A program made the position numbers and the translations under genes. 64,000 nucleotides of DNA from Eubacterium sp. (GTDB lineage Bacteria > Bacillota > Clostridia > Lachnospirales > Lachnospiraceae): contig JAAWJJ010000007.1 of the NCBI GenBank assembly GCA_022796875.1, positions 1 through 64,000 on the forward strand. The letters are read 5' to 3'. The notes under the pieces are model-generated. The model was not told the DNA's origin, searched no databases, and saw only the letters and a program-made list of their open reading frames with translations. Shown one piece after another: positions 35,387 through 44,800 of the stretch. Every line of letters begins with the position of its first letter. Positions within the stretch are counted from its first letter, which is position 1.

Positions 35387-35902
35387 TTATTGGATCAGAA
35401 GATCCAGCAGATATTCATAAATATCTTCTTCTTTTTTCGTCCAGTTTTCACAAATGGCTTTTGCCATATATTGATTCGGAACGGCCAGCGTCAGTTCCAG
35501 GCGCGTCGCATTATTGTCTTTGATCAGACAGCGTGCGGCATATTCATGATTTGTTGTTTTATAGTATTCCGCGAAACGCGAAACCTCCTCTTTCATAGTA
35601 ATTTTGTTTTCGGACAGATAATGGAAAATATCCTCTTTAATGCTGTCGGAGATTTTGTCGGAGAAAAAGGAGAGCGTTTCCTGTCCTTTCGGAGTGATTC
35701 GGTACTGTGTCTGGTTATGCGTCGTTTTGGCCATAATATATCCGGATTCCAGTAATTCGGCAAAACTTTTCTGAATAACAAAATAAGAGGTATATTCTTT
35801 TTCCAGTATAAGAGCGGAAATCTGAGCGTTCGTAAGCGGGAAATCTACTTTTGACAGCATATATAAAATAATTAGTTTGTATAAAGTCTGGGTGTCGGCC
35901 AT
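35387..35902 (-). CDS. DUF4364 family protein
   Basis: 171 aa. Begins ADTQTLYKLIILYMLSKVDF, typical of clostridial DUF4364 proteins, with a winged-helix-like N-terminal part (LTNAQISALILEKEYTSYFV, then KSFAELLESGYI) and RITPKGQETLSFFSDKI, which looks like the wing of a PadR/MarR-like fold. A DNA-binding role is plausible; no target is known to me. Its start overlaps the end of the radical SAM gene by 31 nt, implying translational coupling. AAAGGAAG is the ribosome site. Confidence 0.85.
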   Translation of the reverse strand: MADTQTLYKLIILYMLSKVDFPLTNAQISALILEKEYTSYFVIQKSFAELLESGYIMAKTTHNQTQYRITPKGQETLSFFSDKISDSIKEDIFHYLSENKITMKEEVSRFAEYYKTTNHEYAARCLIKDNNATRLELTLAVPNQYMAKAICENWTKKEEDIYEYLLDLLIQ

Positions 35903-36843
35903 ATCGCATCTTCCTTTCTGAAATATTTTCCCTGCCAGGTGTTTCTTTCTTCCAGTGTTTGTTGGATCCGGTTAAATACCGTGAGTTTTCTTGTGGTCCA
36001 TTGCGGTTCGATCAGCAGTTTTTTCGGACCGTCGCCGGTCAGTCGGTGAATAACCATTTGCGGCGGCAGCAGTTCGAGGCAGTCTGCGATCAGTTCACAG
36101 TATTCTTCTTCATTCATAATCGGAAACGGGTGTTTTTGATAATATTCCCCCAGTCTGGTATGATGCAGGATAAACAGTTTGTGGATTTTAATGCCGGCGA
36201 AAGGGCCGGACGCCGCATAACGGACCGTTTCCAGCATCTGTTCCCTGGTTTCGCCCGGAAAACCAAGAATGACATGGCAGATCACGGGCAGCGAGCGCTG
36301 CTGCAGTTTCCATACCGCCGTTTCAAAACAGGAAAGGGAAACTCCGCTTTGGATAAATTCGTGGGTAGCAGGATGGATACTTTGCAGCCCGAGTTCGATC
36401 CAAACCGGTTTGATCCGGTTGATCTCACACAGCAGTTCGATAATGTCGTCATCCATACAGTCCGAACGTGTGGCAATGGAAACGATAGCGACATCAGGAT
36501 GGGAAACCGCTTCCATATAAAGGGAGCGCAGCCGGTCTGTCGGCGCATACGTATTGGAGAAAGCCTGGAAATAAGCGATAAATTTCCGGCATTTCGTTTT
36601 TTTTCGCAACAGGGTTTTTCCGTTGTCGATCTGTTCGGTAACAGAACGAAAAGCCGCTCCGGCAAAATCACCGGAGCCGCCCTCGCTGCAGAAGATACAT
36701 CCGCCCGTCCCGCATGTCCCGTCGCGGTTCGGGCAGGTCATCCCGCCGTTTAATGAAATACGGTACATTTTTTCCCCGTATGTGTTTTTGATATAAGCGT
36801 CAAGAGAGTAATAACGCTTGCCATGCCAATGCTCAAACTGCAT
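35872..36843 (-). CDS. Radical SAM protein, YhcC/TIGR01212 type
   Basis: 323 aa. The opening YYSLDAYIKNTYGEKMYRIS and the cluster motif CPNRDGTCGTGGCIFC define the TIGR01212 group: Cys residues of CxxxxxxxxxCxxC form the [4Fe-4S] site that cleaves S-adenosylmethionine. Further blocks are YFQAFSNTYAP and ELGLQSIHPATHEFIQSG. The substrate is unknown; relatives are proposed to modify RNA. AGGAGG is 9 nt before the ATG. Probably co-transcribed with DUF4364; 28 nt separate its start from the malic enzyme gene end, so all three may form one unit. Confidence 0.9.
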   Translation of the reverse strand: MQFEHWHGKRYYSLDAYIKNTYGEKMYRISLNGGMTCPNRDGTCGTGGCIFCSEGGSGDFAGAAFRSVTEQIDNGKTLLRKKTKCRKFIAYFQAFSNTYAPTDRLRSLYMEAVSHPDVAIVSIATRSDCMDDDIIELLCEINRIKPVWIELGLQSIHPATHEFIQSGVSLSCFETAVWKLQQRSLPVICHVILGFPGETREQMLETVRYAASGPFAGIKIHKLFILHHTRLGEYYQKHPFPIMNEEEYCELIADCLELLPPQMVIHRLTGDGPKKLLIEPQWTTRKLTVFNRIQQTLEERNTWQGKYFRKEDAIWPTPRLYTN

Positions 36844-36871
36844 GAGCCGTATTCCTCCTGTTTTTTCCTGA

Positions 36872-38026
36872 TTATCCCGTAATATGGGATTTTACCGCTT
36901 CTGCCACAACTTTGGCTACGCGCGGGTCAAATGCTTCTGGCATAATAAAATCTTCGTGTAACTCGTTGTCCGATACCAGGGAGGCGAGCGCCGTTGCGGC
37001 GGCCAGCTTCATTTCTTCGGTGATCGCTTTTGCACGGCCTTCCAGCGCGCCTTTGAAAATGCCCGGAAATGCGATGACATTGTTGACCTGGTTCGGGAAA
37101 TCGCTGCGTCCGGTACCGATTACCCGGGCGCCTGCGGCTTTGGCAGCATCCGGCATAATTTCCGGCACAGGGTTGGCCATTGCAAAAATAATAGCGTCTT
37201 TATTCATGGAGGAAACCATTTCCGAAGTTACGATATTCGGAGCGGATACGCCGACGAATATATCGGCGCCGCGTAAAGCGTCTGCTAAAGAGCCAGTTTT
37301 ATGTTCGAGGTTTGTCACTTTTACCATTTCTTTCTGCATCCAGTTCATATCCGGGGAATCCGGGTGCAGGATACCGGATTTGTCGCATAGCATTGCATGG
37401 CGGAATCCATATCGCAATAATAATTTTGTGATCGCAATGCCAGCGGAACCGGCGCCGTTTACCACAATGTGGCAGTCCTCTTTTTTCTTTCCGGTGACAC
37501 GGAGCGCGTTGATGATTCCGGCAAGGACGACAATCGCGGTGCCGTGCTGGTCGTCGTGGAAGACCGGAATGTCCAGCATTTCCTTTAACCGGGATTCCAC
37601 TTCAAAACATCGAGGAGCCGAGATATCCTCCAGATTGATTCCGCCGTAAGACGGCGCGAGAGCAGCAATGATTTTTATAAGTTCGTCCGTATCCTGGGTA
37701 TCTAGGCAGATCGGTACCGCGTTAACTCCGCCAAATTCTTTAAACAGGACGCATTTTCCTTCCATAACCGGCATGGCGGCCAAAGGCCCGATATTGCCAA
37801 GTCCCAGTACCGCGCTGCCGTCTGAGATGACGGCTACGGTATTCGCTTTCATGGTATAGGTGTAAGCGTCTGCCGGATTCGTATGGATTGCGCGGCATGG
37901 TTCGGCAACGCCCGGAGTATAAGCAATAGACAGATCTTCGCGGGAACGTACCGGAGATTTGGAAACGGTTTCCAGTTTTCCGTTCCATTGTTTATGTAAA
38001 TGCAGTGCTTTTTCGTTTAAATCCAT
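36872..38026 (-). CDS. Malic enzyme (short, NAD(P)-dependent)
   Basis: 384 aa, as in small bacterial malic enzymes without a phosphotransacetylase tail. It decarboxylates malate to pyruvate. YTPGVAEPCRAI, the Lys of MKANTVAVISDGSAVLG, LFKEFGGVNAVPICLD, VFHDDQHGTAIVVLAG and VVNGAGSAGIAITKLL are the catalytic and dinucleotide-binding blocks. With pyruvate carboxylase nearby it completes an exchange between C3 and C4 acids. A good promoter lies upstream. No strong residue to tell NAD from NADP was identified. Confidence 0.93.
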   Translation of the reverse strand: MDLNEKALHLHKQWNGKLETVSKSPVRSREDLSIAYTPGVAEPCRAIHTNPADAYTYTMKANTVAVISDGSAVLGLGNIGPLAAMPVMEGKCVLFKEFGGVNAVPICLDTQDTDELIKIIAALAPSYGGINLEDISAPRCFEVESRLKEMLDIPVFHDDQHGTAIVVLAGIINALRVTGKKKEDCHIVVNGAGSAGIAITKLLLRYGFRHAMLCDKSGILHPDSPDMNWMQKEMVKVTNLEHKTGSLADALRGADIFVGVSAPNIVTSEMVSSMNKDAIIFAMANPVPEIMPDAAKAAGARVIGTGRSDFPNQVNNVIAFPGIFKGALEGRAKAITEEMKLAAATALASLVSDNELHEDFIMPEAFDPRVAKVVAEAVKSHITG

Positions 38027-38071
38027 AATCTGACTCCTTAATCTGGTTTATTTCCTTATTTTTTAACAGCA

Positions 38072-38100
38072 AAAATATCATAACATTAAAAATTTGACAA
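38072..38100 (-). promoter_or_regulatory. Promoter of the malic enzyme gene
   Basis: On the minus strand TTGTCA (38095-38100) and TATTTT (38072-38077) are 17 nt apart, with the start codon 46 nt beyond the -10 box. Confidence 0.65.
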
Positions 38101-38239
38101 ATCAAGAGATTAGGGGTTTCTATTTCCGGAGTTTTGCGTTATAGTATATAGGATGATACGACTTCATTTTAAATCATGTCATTTCAGACATATTTTCCAA
38201 TATATTTGAAATCAATGCAGGGAAGGAGCAGAAAGTTGC

Positions 38240-39691
38240 ATGAAAGAAAAATATGAGAGCCTGTCGGTAGCGGTATTACGGGATCTGGCAAAGGCCAGAA
38301 AGATCAAAGGAATTTCGACAATGAAAAAAAGTCAGTTGGTAGAAGTAATGCTGTTGGAAGATGAAAAAGAGAAAGAAAAAGAGAACGTACAGGCAAAAGA
38401 AAAAAATACGGACGACGGGAGAACGGATGACGGAAAGAAACAGGAAGCGGTAAGAAACAGTGATACAGCGGAATATCCGGAAAAGAGAGCGGTAAGGAAT
38501 AACGATACGACGGAGCATCCGGAGAGGAGAGCGGAGCAGTTGACGCCGGATGAAGCGCAGTTAGACAGTGGAGTGACAGCAAACGGCATTTTGGAAGTTA
38601 TGCCGGATGGATACGGATTTATCCGATGTGAAAATTATTTGCCGGGAGCGAACGACGTGTACGTTTCCCCGTCTCAGATTCGCCGTTTTAATTTAAAGAC
38701 CGGTGATATTATTACCGGTAATACGAGGATTAAAACGCAGCAGGAGAAATTCAGCGCGCTCCTTTATATTACATATGTCAACGGGTTTCCGTTGTACGAA
38801 GCGCAGCGCAGGAAGAATTTTGAAGATCTGACGCCGATCTTTCCAAATAAAAGGCTGCACCTGGAAACGGGACACGCCGGTACGGCAATGAGGATCGTGG
38901 ACCTGGTATCTCCGATTGGAAAGGGGCAGAGGGGACTGATCGTTTCACCGCCGAAAGCGGGAAAGACTACTTTGCTGAAACAGGTTGCAAAGTCTGTTAC
39001 GGCAAATAATCCGGAAATGCATCTGATTATTCTTCTGATCGATGAGCGGCCGGAGGAAGTAACGGATATTAAAGAAGCAATTGAGGGTGAAAATGTGGAA
39101 GTCATTTATTCTACGTTTGATGAATTGCCGGAACACCACAAGAGAGTGTCGGAAATGGTAATTGAACGGGCGAAACGTCTGGTAGAGCATAAAAAAGACG
39201 TAATGATCCTGTTGGATTCCATCACAAGGCTGGCACGGGCGTACAACCTGACGGTTCCGCCAAGCGGAAGGACGTTATCCGGCGGTCTTGACCCGGCGGC
39301 GCTTCATATGCCGAAACGGTTTTTCGGTGCCGCCAGGAATATGAGGGAGGGCGGCAGCCTGACAATTCTGGCTACGGCTTTGGTCGACACCGGCAGTAAA
39401 ATGGATGACGTCGTATACGAGGAATTTAAAGGGACCGGCAATATGGAACTGGTACTTGACCGTAAATTGTCTGAAAAACGGGTATTCCCGGCGCTTGATA
39501 TTGTAAAATCCGGGACAAGAAGGGAAGATCTTTTGCTGAACCGCGAAGAACAGGAGGCCGTTATTATCATGCGGCGCGCAATAAACGGTATGAAGACGGA
39601 TGAAGCGGTAGAAAGTATTTTGAACATGTTTGTAAAGACAAAGAATAACAGAGAATATGTGCAGCTTGTAAAGAAAAAGCGTATTATATAG
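38240..39691 (+). CDS. rho: Transcription termination factor Rho
   Basis: 483 aa. N-terminal Rho_N helix ([20 protein letters not shown]), a charged insert (about 38-110) with two 15-residue near-repeats ([28 protein letters not shown]), the cold-shock RNA-binding fold ([14 protein letters not shown]) and the hexameric ATPase: Walker [14 protein letters not shown] (about 236-248), Walker [18 protein letters not shown]-loop [15 protein letters not shown]. Rho ends transcription of untranslated RNA. AAGGAG is 12 nt before the ATG. The charged insert is variable among Clostridia and may add RNA binding. Confidence 0.97.
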   Translation: MKEKYESLSVAVLRDLAKARKIKGISTMKKSQLVEVMLLEDEKEKEKENVQAKEKNTDDGRTDDGKKQEAVRNSDTAEYPEKRAVRNNDTTEHPERRAEQLTPDEAQLDSGVTANGILEVMPDGYGFIRCENYLPGANDVYVSPSQIRRFNLKTGDIITGNTRIKTQQEKFSALLYITYVNGFPLYEAQRRKNFEDLTPIFPNKRLHLETGHAGTAMRIVDLVSPIGKGQRGLIVSPPKAGKTTLLKQVAKSVTANNPEMHLIILLIDERPEEVTDIKEAIEGENVEVIYSTFDELPEHHKRVSEMVIERAKRLVEHKKDVMILLDSITRLARAYNLTVPPSGRTLSGGLDPAALHMPKRFFGAARNMREGGSLTILATALVDTGSKMDDVVYEEFKGTGNMELVLDRKLSEKRVFPALDIVKSGTRREDLLLNREEQEAVIIMRRAINGMKTDEAVESILNMFVKTKNNREYVQLVKKKRII

Positions 39692-39830
39692 TAGGGATAG
39701 AAGATTGGCAGTAACAGTCTGGCGGTTTTAACAGGGCAGTTTTTCAATTGCAGCCTCATATAGTTAATAAAATTTCGCAATAAAATCCTCCGTTTTGTAT
39801 TGACGAATCGGTGGGTTTTGTGTAATCTGT

Positions 39831-39868
39831 AGTTAGTTATTACTAATAATTATTTGAAAAAACTAACT
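39831..39868. promoter_or_regulatory. Dyad upstream of the DUF2325 gene, possible metalloregulator site
   Basis: Two overlapping inverted repeats: TTAGT-tatt-ACTAA (39833-39846), and AGTTAGTT (39831-39838) with AACTAACT (39861-39868). Similar TTAGT/ACTAA half-sites occur at 63437-63454 and 63573-63588 next to a DtxR-family gene. Confidence 0.45.
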
Positions 39869-39924
39869 AAAAAATACTACAACACAACAGAATCAGGTTG
39901 GCATTGAGAAAGGAGAATAGTTTT

Positions 39925-40200
39925 ATGAGCGTTGTTATTATTGGGGGACATGACAGAATGGTCAGCCAATACAAAAAAATCTGTAAAGAGCATAAATGCA
40001 GGGCGAAAGTATTTACTCATATGGAGGCGAATATGTGGAATCAGATCGGAAGCCCTGACCTGATGATTTTATTTACTAATACGGTATCCCATAAAATGGT
40101 ACGCTGTGCTCTTTCGAAAGCGGAAAAAAACAAGGCGGAGGTGATCCGCTGCCATACAAGCAGCGGAAGCGCCCTGAATGAAATATTAGCAAATATGTAA
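39925..40200 (+). CDS. DUF2325 family protein
   Basis: 91 aa from ATG 39925, chosen because AAGGAG lies 9 nt upstream and homologues begin at MSVVIIGGHDRM; an ATG-like frame start at 39898 adds only an unsupported leader. The protein has a single small Rossmann-like domain (VVIIGGHDRM, DLMILFTNTVSHKMVRCA) with conserved His. In clostridia this family is often met near iron-transport genes; its biochemical role is unknown. A TTAGT/ACTAA dyad upstream may bind a metalloregulator. Confidence 0.85.
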   Translation: MSVVIIGGHDRMVSQYKKICKEHKCRAKVFTHMEANMWNQIGSPDLMILFTNTVSHKMVRCALSKAEKNKAEVIRCHTSSGSALNEILANM

Positions 40201-40205
40201 ATGGA

Positions 40206-40913
40206 TTAATCAATTCCCAGGCGGATACCGCCTCTCCGTTCCGACGGCTGTATGATTACGGTAACTTTCTGTCCTCCGCTCCATTCAAATGCATAGGATT
40301 CACCGGAAGCCTGCCCGATCAGGTTTTTCCAGGTAAGGTCGGTTTTGATCTGGGGATCGCAGTTTCCGTCCCGGCTGATCCAGCAGATCACGGCGTCCGG
40401 ATCGACGGACAGGGTGTTTCCGTTATGTACGTTACTTAAAACAATCGGGTTGCCGTCGGACAGAACGGCTACATATGCATTATTCCCGACCGCGGTCAGC
40501 GTTGAGGTGGCCAGGCCTTTTTGGGAAAGAATACCGATGCCGAGGAAGCGGACGCTGTATTTACAGTCCTGCGTAAAGGCAAGAATATTTTCGGATTCTA
40601 CGGAAACCGTTTCCCCCGGAGCGAGTTTATAAATAACGACATGCTGCCCGTAATTGGCGTAGTAGGTAACGGAGTCGCCGCTCATCGTTACTTTCATAAG
40701 CGGCAGGTTTTCTCCGGCAAGCCGTCTGGTCAAAGAACCTAACGCCGCCTGCATAAACCCGTTTTGCGGGCCTAACAGCAGTTTTTCAAATTTGTAATTT
40801 TTTTCTCTGGCGCTTTCTCCGCAGATAAACGCACCGGCTTTTGTAAATAAAACGTCGTTTCCGGTACAGGTTACTTTTAATGTTAATTCGTTAATGGTTT
40901 CAAATGTAAGCAT
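40206..40913 (-). CDS. AIM24 family protein
   Basis: 235 aa. The AIM24 beta-barrel pattern is recognised by VTCTGNDVLFTKAGAFICGE, FMQAALGSLTRRLAGENLPL, FLGIGILSQKGLATSTLTAV and LSVDPDAVICW. AIM24-like proteins are of unknown function in bacteria and often sit beside TerD-type stress genes, as here: the TerD gene ends 31 nt upstream on the same strand. A GGGGGT ribosome site precedes the ATG. Probably co-transcribed with the TerD gene. Confidence 0.88.
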   Translation of the reverse strand: MLTFETINELTLKVTCTGNDVLFTKAGAFICGESAREKNYKFEKLLLGPQNGFMQAALGSLTRRLAGENLPLMKVTMSGDSVTYYANYGQHVVIYKLAPGETVSVESENILAFTQDCKYSVRFLGIGILSQKGLATSTLTAVGNNAYVAVLSDGNPIVLSNVHNGNTLSVDPDAVICWISRDGNCDPQIKTDLTWKNLIGQASGESYAFEWSGGQKVTVIIQPSERRGGIRLGID

Positions 40914-40943
40914 ATTTTACCCCCATAGTATTGGTATATATTT

Positions 40944-41801
40944 TCAGGATGAAGCGACTTCCACTCCATATAGTTCGCATAATCCGGCAAGATCTCTGGC
41001 AACGCCGTTTCCGACCGCGTTAAATTTCCATACGCCGTTATGTCTGTATAGTTCCCCGATCATCATGGAGATGACATTCGCATAGTAATCTTCCATCTGA
41101 TAGCTGACAAGTTCCCTGCCCGAGGCGGGATCCATAATACGTATCCAGGCGTCTTTTACCATACTGAAATTCAGATTTTTTTCCAGAGCCTCGTTGATCG
41201 TTAAAACAAATACAATTTTTTCGACTTCAGGATTTAATTTTGTAAAATCGACGTCTATCGCTTCACAGGTATCAGGAGCGTTGTCTTCCCGGAATCGGAC
41301 GCTGCGGTCCGGACTGTCCGGCTGGCCATAGAAAACGAACCAGTCTTCCCCGATTACCTTTCCGGTATTGGATAAAAGAAAAGCAGAAACATCCAGATCA
41401 CAGGCACTGGATTTGACGTTCCAGCCTAATGAAGCTTTGATGGCAGGGACAGGCGTCTGTGACAGAACGAGTTTCTGGCCTTTTTGCATCGGATTGGTAA
41501 ACGCAGGCAGTGTGATGACGCGCGGGGAATTTGCCGCTGTGGACGTCGTAGAATTTGCCGAAGCCGGGGTTGCTGCCGCAGAGTTCGCCGAAGCCGGGGT
41601 TGCTGCCGCAGAGTTCGCCGAAGCCGGGGTTGCTGTCGCGGATGTGGCCGGATTTGTCTGGTTTTTTGTTTTTCTGGTATTTAGCAGTTCGATGTTGTCT
41701 GCAGACAAAACACAGTTGTTATCCGCTCTGTTTATTTGCATTATAGAGTCTGTGTCAAACGCTTCGATGCTGATAACAGGAATCGGTACCAACTTTTTCA
41801 C
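40944..41801 (-). CDS. TerD family stress protein with repeat-rich linker
   Basis: 285 aa. The C-terminal about 190 residues form a TerD domain: LGWNVKSSACDLDVSAFLL, DSPDRSVRFREDNAPD and YRHNGVWKFNAVGNG, with acidic Ca2+-binding residues (DLDVS). TerD proteins are linked with tellurite and phage resistance. The N-terminal 35 residues precede an Ala/Ser/Thr-rich linker with three 10-residue ANSAAATPAS repeats. Start uncertain: GTG 41801 overlaps its only ribosome site; TTG 41792, 6 nt after AGAGGTG, is better placed. A TerD-AIM24 pair in this order suggests a surface or membrane stress module. Confidence 0.88.
   Translation of the reverse strand: MKKLVPIPVISIEAFDTDSIMQINRADNNCVLSADNIELLNTRKTKNQTNPATSATATPASANSAAATPASANSAAATPASANSTTSTAANSPRVITLPAFTNPMQKGQKLVLSQTPVPAIKASLGWNVKSSACDLDVSAFLLSNTGKVIGEDWFVFYGQPDSPDRSVRFREDNAPDTCEAIDVDFTKLNPEVEKIVFVLTINEALEKNLNFSMVKDAWIRIMDPASGRELVSYQMEDYYANVISMMIGELYRHNGVWKFNAVGNGVARDLAGLCELYGVEVASS
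41557..41640 (-). repeat. 30-bp in-frame tandem repeat, about 2.8 copies
   Basis: Three consecutive 30-bp units encode ANSAAATPAS in the linker of the TerD protein. The units are identical over 28 or more bases, so this is a recent expansion. Confidence 0.9.
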
Positions 41802-41824
41802 CTCTCTTATATAATTGATAAAAT

Positions 41825-41861
41825 CGGAGCAAATCTGTGATTCGAGTACAGGTTTGCTCCG
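41825..41861 (-). terminator. Terminator of the pyruvate carboxylase gene
   Basis: CGGAGCAAATCTGT (41825-41838) pairs with ACAGGTTTGCTCCG (41848-41861) over 13 of 14 positions. On the minus strand it follows the pyc stop codon by 15 nt and is trailed by ATTTTAT. Confidence 0.8.
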
Positions 41862-41876
41862 GTTTATGATACAGTA

Positions 41877-44800
41877 TTATTTATCAGCTCTTTCTTCGAT
41901 GACGAAAGAGATCAACAGATCTTCCTGATGTACGTTATCGCCCTCTGCAACGTAAATCTTATCCACTTTGCCGTTAACGGTAGCTACGACAGTAGTTTCC
42001 ATCTTCATGGCTTCGACAGTCATAAGCGGCATATTAATGGTAACGGCGTCGCCTTCTTTGACAAGAACTTTGCCGACGGTGCCAGGGATAGAAGAACCCA
42101 GATGAGCCGGATTATTTTTGTCAGCTTTGAGTTTGCGGTCGGATTTTACTTCCAGTTTTTCATCCAGGATGCGGGTCTGGCGCATGCTGCCGTTTACTTC
42201 AAAGGTCAGGATGCGATATCCTTCCGCGTCCGGGTCGCTTGCCTCGAGGTATTTGATCAGTAAGTCTTTTCCGTCCTCAATTTTTAAGACGGTTTCTTCG
42301 CCTTTCGCGAGTCCGAAGAAATATACGTGGCTTTCCAGACGGGTAACGTCGTTGTAGGACTGGAAATGTTCACAATAATCTTCGTATACCTTTGGATACA
42401 AAGCGTAGCTGACAGCTTTCTGGCGGAGCACTTCATCTGACAGTTGGCCGTAATGGTATTTGTCAATCAAATGTTTTCTGATTGCGTCGAAATCTGCCGG
42501 CGGCAGCAGGCTGCCAGGCCTTACGGTCAGCGGTTCAATATCCTTTAAGACGATTTTTTGCAGTTCGGCCGGGAATCCCCCGTCCGGCTGTCCCATCATT
42601 CCTTTGAAATAGTCTACCACGGAATCCGGATAGGAGAGCGCGGCGCCGTTTGTTAAAATATTTTCCTTAGTCAGGTTGTTGTTGTACATAAAGATTGCCA
42701 AATCGCCGACTGCCTTGGAAGTCGGAGTAACTTTTACGATATTGCCTAACAAATCATTGGCGTCTTTATATAAAGCTTTGATTTTTTCAAAATCTTTTCC
42801 GGTTGCGCCCATGGACTGCGCCTGTGCGGACAGGTTGGAATACTGGCCGCCCGGGATTTCGTATTTGTAAATGTCTGCATTTGGAGAATTGATATCGGCC
42901 TCAAAACTCTGGTATACTTTTCTCACTCTTGCATAATAACGGGATAATTCGCTTAAATCTTCAAAATGAAGCCCGGTGTCGCGTTTGGTGCCGCGGAGAG
43001 CTTCTACAACGGCGTTCATGGACGGCTGGCTGGTCAGCGTACTCATGGACTCGATCGCCAGGTCGGCAATATCAACTCCCGCTTCGGCGGCATATAACAC
43101 GGTGCTTACGCCGTTTCCGGTAGAATCATGCGTATGTAAGTGTATCGGAATGTTGATTTCTTTTTTCAGGGCTGTTACCAGTTCTTTGGCGGCGAACGGT
43201 TTTAACAGGCCTGCCATATCTTTGATCGCAAGGATGTGGCAACCTAAAGATTCCAGTTCCGTTGCTTTTTTCATATAGTAGTCCAGAGTATATTTTGTTT
43301 CGTTCGGATCCAGAATGTCGCCGGTGTAGCAGATCGTTCCCTCTACGATCTTACCGGTATTTAATGCTTCTTCGATTGGCATCTTCATATTTTCTACCCA
43401 GTTTAAACTGTCAAAAATACGGAAGACATCAACGCCGTGCTCTGCCGCAACCTGGATAAATTCTTTTACGACGTTATCCGGATAGTTACTGTATCCGACC
43501 GCGTTGGAAGCACGCAGCAGCATTTGGATTAAGGTGTTCGGCATACGTTTCTGCAGCAGTTCCAGACGCTTCCACGGCGATTCTTTTAAGAAGCGATATG
43601 CAGTGTCATAGGTGGCGCCGCCCCAGGCTTCCACGGAAAATGCGTTCTGCATAAATGCGTTTGTCGCATAAGCGGCTCCGCAAAGGTCTTTGCTTCTCAT
43701 ACGCGTTGCCATTAACGACTGCTGCGCATCACGCATCGTAGTGTCCGTCACATACAGCTTATCTTCTTTTAAAATTTTCTGTGTAAATTCCGTCGCGCCC
43801 AGTTTCAGAAATTCGTCTTTGGCGCCGTAAATCGGTTTGGAAGCGTCGTAAACAGGCAGGATACGGTTGTCATAGTGCCCCTTTTCCCCATTGTTAGTAT
43901 TTACGATACGGTTTCCGATAAATTCGACGATCTTTGTAGCACGGTCCTGGCTCTGTTCGAGTTCAAACAGTTCCGGTGTTTCTTCAATAAATGTGGTATA
44001 GCATTTTCCGGCAACAAACGTTTCGTGGTTCAATACGTTGATTAAGAACGGAATATTTGTTTTAACGCCGCGAATCCTCATTTCTTTTAACGTACGGAGA
44101 GATTTGCGGACGGCGCCCGCAAAAGTGCGGTCAAGGGAAATCGCTTTTACTAACAGGCTGTCGTAGTACGGAGAAACCGTGCCTCCGGCATGCGCGTTAC
44201 CTCCGTCTAAACGGATACCGTTACCGGAACCTGTACGGTATACCGTGATCGTGCCGGTGTCCGGCATAAAGTTATTCATCGGGTCTTCCGTTGTGACACG
44301 GGTCTGAATGGAGTAGCCTTTGCATACGACGGAATCCTGGGAAGTGATACTGATCTCATCAGAATCCAGAGGGTATCCTTCCGCAACCAGAATCTGAGCC
44401 TGTACAATATCAATACCAGTCACCATTTCGCTGACCGTATGTTCTACCTGGATACGAGGGTTCATTTCAATAAAATAGGCGTTGTTGTCTGCGTCAACCA
44501 GAAATTCCAGAGTGCCGGCATTGCGGTATCCGACTTTTTTGGCCAGACGGATTGAACTGTCAAAGATCAGCTGTCTGGTTTTGTTTGGAACGGAGAAAGC
44601 AGGAGCGTATTCCACAACTTTCTGATGCCGTCTTTGTACGGAACAGTCACGGTCGTATAAGTGAACGATATTGCCATAATTGTCGCCTAAAATCTGTACT
44701 TCGATATGTTTTGGCCCGCGCAGGTATTTTTCAATGAAAATCTTATCGTCGCCAAACGCTTTTTTGGATTCCGATCTGGCTTCCTCAAATTCCCGGTACA

